Shown here piece after piece: positions 7,241 to 11,755 of a stretch of 11,755 nt of DNA. Each line of letters opens with the position of its first letter. Within the stretch, counting starts at the first letter, position 1. Below the pieces are notes generated by a model. That model worked only from the letters and a program-made list of their open reading frames with translations, was not told where the DNA came from and did no database searches. Source of the stretch: an uncultured Oscillospiraceae bacterium (GTDB lineage Bacteria; Bacillota; Clostridia; Oscillospirales; Acutalibacteraceae); the NCBI GenBank assembly GCA_910588415.1, contig CAJUPK010000070.1:1-11755 (forward strand), in the 5' to 3' direction. Made by a program: the position numbers and the translations under genes.

Positions 7241-7762
7241 ATGTCGGACAAGTACAGGGCTCTGGCAGACATCAACTTCCGGGCCTATGAGGACTCGGAC
7301 GAACTGCCGGGGCTGAAAAAGGTGACCCTGCCGGAGGTTACCCACAAGGTGGTAACCATGACCGGCGCGGGCTTCATGGGCTCGGTAGACGTGGCCCTGG
7401 CAGGCATGATTGAGAGCATGGGGCTGGGGCTGGAGTTCTCCAGCGCGGCCAGTACCGCCAGGCTTATGGCCCCCGGAGAGCACCGGGTCACCCTGCGCTC
7501 TGCCGCCCAGGTGTGGAATGTGACCAAGTCCCGGCAGGAAACCAGGCACATGAAATATTCTCTGGTGATAGCCCCCAAAAGCACCAAGCCCGGGGACCTG
7601 GCCCCCATGAACGAGTCCAACGCCAGCGGGGAGTACAGCGTGTACTACTACGCGGCCTATGAGAACGGCGAGCAGCTGTGGGAGATCGACCCCTTTAACC
7701 AGATCTTCAAGGTGGGCGGCGTGGACTATTTCGCGGACATCCGCAAGGCCATGGGAGAATAA
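7241..7762 (+). CDS. Major tail tube protein (gpFII family)
   Basis: This 173-residue protein matches the contractile tail tube family (PF04985), which polymerises inside the sheath as the DNA channel. Features include the N-terminal NFRAYEDSDELPGLKKVTLP segment, GFMGSVDVALAGMIESM and the C-terminal WEIDPFNQIFKVGGVDYFADIRKAMG. A strong AAAGGAGGGAG site precedes the ATG. The gene is complete and is followed 3 bases later by a strong bidirectional terminator, so the head-to-tube transcription unit probably ends here. Confidence 0.95.
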   Translation: MSDKYRALADINFRAYEDSDELPGLKKVTLPEVTHKVVTMTGAGFMGSVDVALAGMIESMGLGLEFSSAASTARLMAPGEHRVTLRSAAQVWNVTKSRQETRHMKYSLVIAPKSTKPGDLAPMNESNASGEYSVYYYAAYENGEQLWEIDPFNQIFKVGGVDYFADIRKAMGE

Positions 7763-7765
7763 AGG

Positions 7766-7792
7766 AAAAGCCCCCCGGCTCCGGGGGCTTTT
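7766..7792. terminator. Bidirectional Rho-independent terminator between tail tube and hicAB
   Basis: AAAAGCCCCC (7766-7775) pairs perfectly with GGGGGCTTTT (7783-7792) across a 7-base loop, a 10-pair stem. On the plus strand it ends in TTTTCTGT just after the tube stop; on the minus strand it is followed by TTTTCCTTTATT just after the hicB stop. It can therefore serve both converging units. Confidence 0.9.
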
Positions 7793-7795
7793 CTG

Positions 7796-8191
7796 TCAGG
7801 TAAGGTTCAGGCGCTCTTTCAGGGCGTCTTGGAGGATTTGAGAGAAATTAACGCCAGCATCCTCCGCAAGGGTATTCAGCCAGTTGGGGATGGAGAGAGT
7901 CTTTTTCACTGCCCGGCTGTCGTACTTTTTCCGCCAGGCAGTGGTGTCGGCCATAATATAATTGACAAACTCAGGGGCCTGCACCTGCGGCGCGGCAGTT
8001 GGCGCAGGAATGGGCTGGCGCTTATCTTCCGAGTAGGAAAGCCAGATTTCCAAGCAGTCCTTTGCCATATATAAGGCATCGGCCAAATCTTTGCCCTCCG
8101 TAATACAGCAAGGCAGGTCGGGGAAGGTGATGGTATACGAGCCGTCATCTTCATTGGGATGGAATACAGCGGGATAGACATATTGAGCCAT
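7796..8191 (-). CDS. hicB: HicB-type antitoxin with ribbon-helix-helix C-terminus, second cassette
   Basis: This 131-residue protein begins MAQYVYPAVF and continues TITFPDLPCCITEGKDLADAL...CLEIWLS, the HicB partial RNase H-like domain (about residues 1-50). A proline/alanine-rich linker follows, and then a C-terminal VKKTLSIPNWLNTLAEDAG-NFSQILQDALKERL, a strand-helix-helix pattern of a DNA-binding ribbon-helix-helix domain. This fits an antitoxin that also represses its operon. The ATG at 8191 was chosen because AGGAGGTG lies about 7 bases upstream; an in-frame start at 8221 has no such support. It follows hicA by 40 bases. Confidence 0.88.
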   Translation of the reverse strand: MAQYVYPAVFHPNEDDGSYTITFPDLPCCITEGKDLADALYMAKDCLEIWLSYSEDKRQPIPAPTAAPQVQAPEFVNYIMADTTAWRKKYDSRAVKKTLSIPNWLNTLAEDAGVNFSQILQDALKERLNLT

Positions 8192-8231
8192 TCGGTCACC
8201 TCCTGGTTTTATCGTGCCCAAAGGGGCGGAG

Positions 8232-8411
8232 CTATTTCAGCCCCGCTGCCTTTAGGATGGATTTTGCTGTTATTTCATTTACTTCCGTGTGTCTTGGAAG
8301 CGTGAGCTGTATGCCGGGCTTATTCGGGTGAACAGCTAAGTCATGGCTGCCGCCGTGAAAGATTTGCCATCCAGCCTTTTTTAAGGCCCGGTCCAGGTCC
8401 CTGCGTTTCAT
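8232..8411 (-). CDS. hicA: HicA-type mRNA interferase toxin, second cassette
   Basis: This 59-residue protein shows KRRDLDRALKKAGWQIFHGGSHDLAVHP, with the conserved GGSH catalytic histidine, followed by the LTLPRHTEVNEITAKSILKAAGLK end typical of HicA. The ATG at 8411 with AGGTGAG upstream is preferred over an in-frame GTG at 8420. It is only moderately similar to the first HicA (both end L-K-x-x-G-L-K), so the cassettes are divergent relatives rather than a recent duplication. It is transcribed antisense to the tail genes from a strong promoter at 8432-8460. Confidence 0.9.
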   Translation of the reverse strand: MKRRDLDRALKKAGWQIFHGGSHDLAVHPNKPGIQLTLPRHTEVNEITAKSILKAAGLK

Positions 8412-8431
8412 TTCTCTCACCTCATGTCTCT

Positions 8432-8460
8432 ATTATACACGTAATAATACGTATTGTCAA
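8432..8460 (-). promoter_or_regulatory. Sigma-70/SigA promoter of second hicAB cassette
   Basis: On the minus strand TTGACA (8460-8455) and TATAAT (8437-8432) are both perfect and separated by 17 bases. Twelve bases spanning the -35 box (TTGACAATACGT) are identical to the first cassette's promoter. Confidence 0.88.
8439..8452. promoter_or_regulatory. Candidate HicB operator inside the promoter spacer (second cassette)
   Basis: ACGTA-ATAA-TACGT is a perfect 5-base inverted repeat with a 4-base centre, in the same place as the repeat at 315-327 and sharing its ACGT ends. Autorepression by HicB is inferred from family habit and position. Confidence 0.6.
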
Positions 8461-8502
8461 GTGTCTATAGAAAATTATTTACTTTTTTGAGAGGTGCCAA
8501 CC

Positions 8503-8937
8503 ATGAACAAACCGGAAGTAGAGGGAAAGGTGTTATCAGAGACCACCCAGCAGGAACTGGAAGAAACCGCCCAGCAGGCAGCAAAGGAAGAGGAGGCGGC
8601 CCAAGCCGCGCCCCGGATAACGTCGTATACCCATAAGTTCCAGGAGCCCTTCTCCTGGAACGGGAAACAGTTTGAGAAGCTGACCTTCCACTTTGGGGGC
8701 CTGACCGGCCAGGACTGTATGGCCGCGGAGCAGGAGGTCAACGCCAGGGGAATCACCCTGGTGACAGACGCGTTCTGCCTGCCCTATCTGTGCGCCATTG
8801 CGGCCCGGGCCTGTACCCAGCGGGACAGCAGGGGCTTTGCCGTCATTGACAGCGAGGCCCTTGGGGCCATGCCTTTGGCAGAATTCCGGCGCATTACCGG
8901 GAGGGCCCGGGCTTTTTTGCTGCAGTCGGCGCGCTGA
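8503..8937 (+). CDS. Tail assembly chaperone (E / Mu gp41-like), zero-frame product
   Basis: This 144-residue protein has a variable, acidic, Gln/Glu/Ala-rich N-terminus (about residues 1-38) and then the family core: TSYTHKFQEPFSWNGKQFEKLTFHFGGLTGQD, a middle ARACTQRDSRG and the final MPLAEFRRITGRARAFLLQ. These proteins coat the tape measure during tube assembly and are often made in two forms by ribosomal frameshifting. The ATG at 8503 has GAGAGGTG 6 bases upstream; the GTG at 8494 lies inside that site. Near the end, GCT TTT TTG supplies a UUUUUUG slippery heptamer 16 bases before the stop. It is the first plus-strand gene after the hicAB insertion. Confidence 0.82.
   Translation: MNKPEVEGKVLSETTQQELEETAQQAAKEEEAAQAAPRITSYTHKFQEPFSWNGKQFEKLTFHFGGLTGQDCMAAEQEVNARGITLVTDAFCLPYLCAIAARACTQRDSRGFAVIDSEALGAMPLAEFRRITGRARAFLLQSAR
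8913..8919 (+). promoter_or_regulatory. Programmed -1 ribosomal frameshift site (UUUUUUG)
   Basis: T TTT TTG in the correct zero-frame phasing (GCT TTT TTG) is a canonical X XXY YYZ slippery heptamer. A small hairpin, GTCGG-CGCG-CTGAC (8925-8938, one G-U pair), starts 5 bases downstream, a usual distance for a stimulator. The zero-frame stop follows at 8935-8937 while the -1 frame stays open. Location at the end of a tail chaperone is exactly where double-stranded phages use this mechanism. Confidence 0.75.
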
Positions 8938-9113
8938 CAGAAGACGGGGGCTGGGCCCGGGACCTGCCGCTGTGGGCCCTGCGCTTTGCCCGGGACAACC
9001 ACACCCCACCCTTTGCCCTGCTGGCCCTGCCGTTAGGGGAGCTGGGGACCTGGCTTGGCGCCAGCTGTGAGCTGAACCGGATGGAGAACGAAGCCTGGAA
9101 GGAGCGCGTTTGT
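8919..9113 (+). other. -1 frame extension of the chaperone (E'-like), open into gpX
   Basis: Reading in the -1 frame after the slippery site gives about 65 residues including WARDLPLWALRFARDNHTPP and LLALPLGELGTWLGASCEL, an E'/gpT-like 'WALRF...LPLGEL..W' pattern. Codon use here matches neighbouring genes, so this segment is coding although it has no start of its own. There is no stop before the LysM gene, so the frameshifted protein would continue through gpX to 9332. Confidence 0.65.
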
Positions 9114-9332
9114 ATGAAGACTTACACCACACAGCAGGGGGACATGTGGGACAGCATTGCCCATAAAACTTTGGGCAGCGTGCTGCTGACCGACCGCCTT
9201 ATGTGGGCCAACCGCAGGTATTTGGACGTTTATACCTTTCCGGCAGGCATTGTCCTGGAGGTTCCAAAAGTCAAAGCAGAAGCTGCGGCCGAGGGCCTGC
9301 CGCCTTGGAAGCAGGGGGGCAGCCTGCCATGA
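9114..9332 (+). CDS. Tail protein X (gpX), LysM-like
   Basis: This 72-residue protein resembles P2 gpX and clostridial LysM-like tail proteins (PF05489): MKTYTTQQGDMWDSIAHKTLGS, then LMWANRRYLDVYTFPAGIVLEVP, ending in the usual PPWK. Such proteins are thought to sit at the baseplate hub near gpD. The ATG at 9114 is supported by AAGGAG (9099-9104) at about 9 bases; the frame is open upstream, so a longer fused form can also arise by frameshifting from the chaperone. The stop overlaps gpD's ATG as ATGA. A tape measure gene normally precedes this one and is missing. Confidence 0.85.
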   Translation: MKTYTTQQGDMWDSIAHKTLGSVLLTDRLMWANRRYLDVYTFPAGIVLEVPKVKAEAAAEGLPPWKQGGSLP

Positions 9333-10387
9333 CAGAACAAAACCTGGCCCGCCGCACCGATGTGGAAATCGCTGTGGACGGGGTGAATGTTACCCGTAAG
9401 CTGCGGCCTTATTTTCTGAGCCTGCAGTACACGGACTGCGAGGACGGGGAGGCGGACGATCTGCAGCTTGCTCTGCAGGACCGGGAGGGGCTTTGGACCG
9501 AGGGCTGGCTGGACAGCATGATACAGGCAGCGGCCAGTGCCAAGGGCCTGAAGCTCAAGGCCGCGCTGGTGCAGCGGGACTGGACAGGCTGGGGAGACCG
9601 CTGGCTCACCTGCGGCACCTTTGACCTGGACAGCGTGGAAGTCTCCGGTCCGCCTGCCCTTGTGCTGCTCAAGGCCACGGCCCTGCCCTTTTCCGGGCAG
9701 ATCCGCCAGACCCAAAAGAGCCGGGCCTGGGAGAACTGCAGCCTGTCTGCCATTGCCCGGGAGATGGCCAGGGCGGCAGGGCTGGGCTGCTTGTACGACG
9801 CAAAGACAGACCCCAAATATGACCGGCAGGAGCAGCGCAGGCAGAGCGACATTGCCTTTCTCTCCCGGCTGTGCAGGGACGCGGGCCTGTCCCTGAAAGC
9901 CACCGACGGAAAGCTGGTGGTTTTTGACCAGTCGGTCTATGAGAAAAAGCCGCCTGTGCGGACCATCCGGCGGGGCAGGGACTACATCCGCTGCCAGCTG
10001 GCCACAGGCACAGCCGGGACCCAATACGCCTCCTGCCGGGTGCGGTACACAGACCCATCTACCGGCCGCTCTATAGAGGGCGTGGCCCGGTCCGAGGACT
10101 ATGACGGAGAAGCCAAAAACAACCAGCAGCTGGAGGTCAGCGCTAAAGTCAGCAGCCAGGGCCAGGCAGAAGCCTTGGCCGCCAGCCGCCTGCGGCTGCA
10201 CAATACCTTCAGCCGCACCGGGTCCTTTGTCTTTCCCGGCGACCCGGTGCTTCTGGCTGGCAGCACCGTGGAGCTGGAGGGCTGGGGAGCCTTTGACGGC
10301 AAGTACATGATCGCCCAGGCTGTGCATACAGTGGACGGCGATGGATACACCACAAAAATTGAGCTGCGGAGGTGCTTGGGATCATGA
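9329..10387 (+). CDS. Late control D / baseplate hub protein (gpD)
   Basis: This 352-residue protein matches the phage late control D family (PF05954), structurally equivalent to the gp27-type hub that links tube and spike. Evidence includes the N-terminal DVEIAVDGVNVTRKLRPYFLSLQYTDCE, a middle RAWENCSLSAIAREMARAAGLGCLYD and RQEQRRQSDIAFLSRLCRDAGLSLK (the conserved 'Q-x-x-ES-D-hhFL-L' region) and the C-terminal GDPVLLAGSTVELEGWGAFDGKYMIAQAVHTV. The start at 9329 overlaps the gpX stop; a longer frame upstream to 9203 is a shadow of gpX. It ends in an ATGA overlap with gpV. Confidence 0.9.
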   Translation: MTEQNLARRTDVEIAVDGVNVTRKLRPYFLSLQYTDCEDGEADDLQLALQDREGLWTEGWLDSMIQAAASAKGLKLKAALVQRDWTGWGDRWLTCGTFDLDSVEVSGPPALVLLKATALPFSGQIRQTQKSRAWENCSLSAIAREMARAAGLGCLYDAKTDPKYDRQEQRRQSDIAFLSRLCRDAGLSLKATDGKLVVFDQSVYEKKPPVRTIRRGRDYIRCQLATGTAGTQYASCRVRYTDPSTGRSIEGVARSEDYDGEAKNNQQLEVSAKVSSQGQAEALAASRLRLHNTFSRTGSFVFPGDPVLLAGSTVELEGWGAFDGKYMIAQAVHTVDGDGYTTKIELRRCLGS

Positions 10388-10692
10388 TGCGGGAGGAGCA
10401 GGAGAACGATCTGCGATATTTGGTGCAGACAGGCACCGTGACAGCTGCCAGCGGGAACCAGGTGCGGGTGAAGTTTCCGGACACAGAGATTCCCTCTGGC
10501 TGGCTGACGGTGCTGCGGGCGCCGCCGTCCGTTGTGGTGGAGGATGCCTCGGGCGGGTCTGGAGAGGCGGCCTTTGCCAGCCACAGCCACGGGACGCGGA
10601 CCAGCCCCTGGACGCCCCAGGTCAATGACCGGGTGCTGGTGCTGTACCTGCCTGTGCCTGGCGGAGACGGGTTTGTGTTAGGGGGGATTTAG
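10384..10692 (+). CDS. Baseplate assembly protein V, OB-fold only
   Basis: The 102-residue protein carries the gpV/Gp5 OB-fold (PF04717): LVQTGTVTAASGNQVRVKFPD, WLTVLRAP, a SHSHGTRTSPW loop and NDRVLVLYLPVPGGDGFVLGG. gpV forms the central spike under the hub. P2 gpV is about twice this length, with a C-terminal beta-helix and tip; here the protein ends right after the OB fold, so another protein would have to supply the tip. The ATG at 10384 has GGAGGTG about 9 bases upstream; the in-frame GTG at 10372 overlaps that site. Confidence 0.85.
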   Translation: MMREEQENDLRYLVQTGTVTAASGNQVRVKFPDTEIPSGWLTVLRAPPSVVVEDASGGSGEAAFASHSHGTRTSPWTPQVNDRVLVLYLPVPGGDGFVLGGI

Positions 10693-11091
10693 ATGGCGGT
10701 GGTGGGCTGTTTGGGGGACATTGCCTTTGAAGTGTCCAGCAAAACGGTGAGTAGCCTGCAGGATGTGAAGTGGTCTGGCTCGGCCCGGTATGCGGTGCAT
10801 CAGCGGCATTTGCAGAACGCTCTGACAGAGTTCACGGGCCTGGACCCAGACAAGATGAGCTTTGCGATGACCTTCTCCTATCTGCTGGGCGTGGATGTGA
10901 TGAAACAGCTGGTGCGGCTGTGGGAGTACGAGCGCAAGGCCCTCCCCCTGTCCCTGGTGATAGGGAGCAAGGCGTATGGCAAGTACCGCTGGAACCTGGT
11001 GAGCCATACGGTCCAGTTTGAGAACTATGGCCCTGACGGCAGCCTGCTGACAGCCGGAGTCTCGGTGGAGCTGCAGGAATATATCAAATAG
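10693..11091 (+). CDS. Tail protein U (gpU family)
   Basis: This 132-residue protein matches the gpU family (PF06995): GDIAFEVSSKTV at the start, WSGSARYAVHQRH...TEFTGLDPDKMSFAMTFSY, LPLSLVIGSKAYGKYRW in the middle and a DGSLLTAGVSVELQEY ending typical of the family. It begins one base after the gpV stop with a GGGGGG ribosome site overlapping that gene's end. In P2, U lies between the tape measure T and X; here it sits between V and W, so the tail gene order differs. Confidence 0.85.
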   Translation: MAVVGCLGDIAFEVSSKTVSSLQDVKWSGSARYAVHQRHLQNALTEFTGLDPDKMSFAMTFSYLLGVDVMKQLVRLWEYERKALPLSLVIGSKAYGKYRWNLVSHTVQFENYGPDGSLLTAGVSVELQEYIK

Positions 11092-11102
11092 GGGGTGATG
11101 GG

Positions 11103-11423
11103 GTGCTGTACACAGTCAGCCCAGGGGATTGGGAGGCAGCCAGGCTAGGCGAAACAGAAGAAACCCGCCGCGTTTTGCAGAATGTGGCCCTGATTTTGGC
11201 CACGCCCAGAGGGCAGATCCCCCTGTACCGGGACTTTGGCCTGGACCAAAGCTTTTTGGACAAGCCTCTGCCCGTGGCCAAGGCCCTGCTGCAGGTGGCA
11301 GTTAAGGAGGCCATTGAGGACTGGGAGCCCCGGGCCCGCTTTGTGGACCTGGCCTTTTCCGCTGACCCAGCAGACCCGGCCTCCCTGTGCCCGGTGGTCA
11401 CTGTGGAGGTCCGGGAGGAATAG
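11103..11423 (+). CDS. Baseplate wedge protein, gpW/gp25 family
   Basis: This 106-residue protein fits the GPW/gp25 lysozyme-like wedge family (PF04965): RRVLQNVALILATPRGQIPLYRDFGLD is the diagnostic core (the usual LxxxL.T..GE.PxxPxFG pattern), followed by a helix KALLQVAVKEAIEDWEPR and C-terminal strands. The wedge initiates sheath assembly on the baseplate. GTG at 11103 is the start, preceded by GGGGGTGATGG. The ATG at 11098 is in a different frame. gpJ is expected next but the window continues with an antisense gene. Confidence 0.88.
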   Translation: MLYTVSPGDWEAARLGETEETRRVLQNVALILATPRGQIPLYRDFGLDQSFLDKPLPVAKALLQVAVKEAIEDWEPRARFVDLAFSADPADPASLCPVVTVEVREE

Positions 11424-11427
11424 AAAG

Positions 11428-11446
11428 GGCGGGCTATTCGCCCGCC
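11428..11446. terminator. Hairpin terminator after gp25, shared with the antisense gene
   Basis: GGCGGGC (11428-11434) pairs with GCCCGCC (11440-11446) across TATTC. Read on the minus strand it is followed by CTTTCTATT and overlaps the last codons of the ribbon-helix-helix gene; on the plus strand the T-tract is poor (TCTGTCTG). Better as a minus-strand terminator. Confidence 0.6.
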
Positions 11447-11655
11447 TCTGTCTGATTGATATAGACTTCCAACAACTTTTTTAAGAATGAAGCGCGGCTC
11501 AACTCGCCCCGCAGTTCCTCCAACCTGTCAAAATCCTCAAAGCGCAGGTCAGCGCTCCACCTTTTATAGGTTTTGCTGTTGTAGCGGCGTTTTACCTCGG
11601 TAGATGTATAGCTCAAATTGGTTTCCCCATTTCCATTTGATTTTTCTTCTGCCAT
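11434..11655 (-). CDS. Ribbon-helix-helix (Arc/CopG-like) DNA-binding protein
   Basis: This 73-residue protein has a polar N-terminus (about residues 1-30), then YKRWSADLRFEDFDRLEELR and ELSRASFLKKLLEVYINQ, matching the strand-helix-helix layout of small RHH regulators and antitoxins. Similar short proteins with a KRYNxKxYxR...(L/V)R(F/V)... pattern are widespread in Clostridia mobile elements. No toxin partner is visible in the window. The only ATG (11655) lacks a Shine-Dalgarno site; instead a hairpin followed by TTTCTATTTT lies directly upstream. Being antisense to the baseplate genes, it is another accessory insertion. Regulator or antitoxin role is inferred from fold only. Confidence 0.65.
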   Translation of the reverse strand: MAEEKSNGNGETNLSYTSTEVKRRYNSKTYKRWSADLRFEDFDRLEELRGELSRASFLKKLLEVYINQTEAGE

Positions 11656-11660
11656 ATGGT

Positions 11661-11750
11661 AAAATAGAAACGACCGGACGGCAGGTTCCAGTCGCTTCCG
11701 TGTGGTTTTATTCCCGGTGTTGTCTCAGGCAGCGGGAATTTTTATTTTTC
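11661..11750. ncRNA. Candidate structured RNA or leader with two hairpins
   Basis: Two stems lie in tandem: CGACCGG/CCAGTCG (11671-11677 with 11688-11694, one G-U pair on the minus strand) and ATTCCCG/CGGGAAT (11710-11716 with 11733-11739). On the minus strand the first stem is followed by TTTCTATTTT and then the RHH start codon, like a terminator in a leader. On the plus strand the second stem is followed by TTTTTATTTTT. Either strand could make a ~80-base RNA ended by a Rho-independent terminator. I cannot assign a known family. Confidence 0.4.
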
Positions 11751-11755
11751 CTTCA

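Noticed and set aside
8454..8481. Plus-strand promoter before the chaperone gene
   Set aside because: TTGTCA is acceptable but the -10 candidate TATTTA with 16-base spacing is weak, so it is mentioned only as a question and not annotated.
9230..10327. 365-codon open frame antisense to gpD
   Set aside because: Same G+C artefact; composition is low-information (Ala, Gly, Leu, His, Pro) and the sense strand encodes a well-matched gpD.
1..11755. CRISPR array, tRNA, integrase, attachment site or reverse transcriptase (diversity-generating element)
   Set aside because: No regularly spaced direct repeats, cloverleaf, recombinase motif or template/variable repeat pair was seen in the window.

Overview
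The window is a GC-rich (by eye roughly 60% G+C), tightly packed stretch of the late (structural) region of a contractile-tailed, myovirus-type prophage. Strong purine-rich Shine-Dalgarno sequences, ATGA start/stop overlaps and protein types shared with gut Clostridia prophages (lambda-type portal, Mu/fusion-type capsid, LysM-type tail protein, HicAB modules) suggest a host among the high-GC Clostridia, such as Oscillospiraceae or Ruminococcaceae relatives. The host assignment is inference, since no host gene, integrase or attachment site is visible.

Plus-strand layout: portal (364-1899), HK97-type head maturation protease (1850-2500), major capsid protein (2497-4023), DUF2190 capsid decoration protein (4043-4408) and a head-tail stopper candidate (4405-4776). 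Next come a hairpin-rich gap, a gpZ-like tail completion protein with a disrupted C-terminus (4900-5493), two small conserved-looking proteins (5327-5515, 5490-5798), the tail sheath (5791-7227) and the tail tube (7241-7762). A terminator and an antisense toxin-antitoxin cassette follow. The plus-strand genes then resume with a tail assembly chaperone (8503-8937) carrying a -1 slippery heptamer, a LysM/gpX protein (9114-9332), gpD (9329-10387), gpV (10384-10692), gpU (10693-11091) and a gpW/gp25-like baseplate wedge protein (11103-11423).

Three accessory units lie antisense to the late genes at gene junctions: hicAB number 1 (about 1-335, hicB running off the window) before the portal, hicAB number 2 (7796-8460) between tail tube and chaperone, and a ribbon-helix-helix protein (11434-11655) with a hairpin-rich upstream region after gp25. 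The two hicAB promoters are near-copies. Each has a perfect TTGACA and TATAAT with a 17-base spacer, and each spacer holds an ACGT-ended inverted repeat, which suggests related, possibly cross-talking, autoregulation.

Two features suggest the tail module is rearranged or damaged. No tape measure gene lies between chaperone and gpX, where it is expected; instead the -1 frame of the chaperone runs without a stop into gpX. The gpZ-like gene also loses its family C-terminus exactly where the next gene begins. Either the prophage is decaying by internal deletions or the tape measure lies outside the window.
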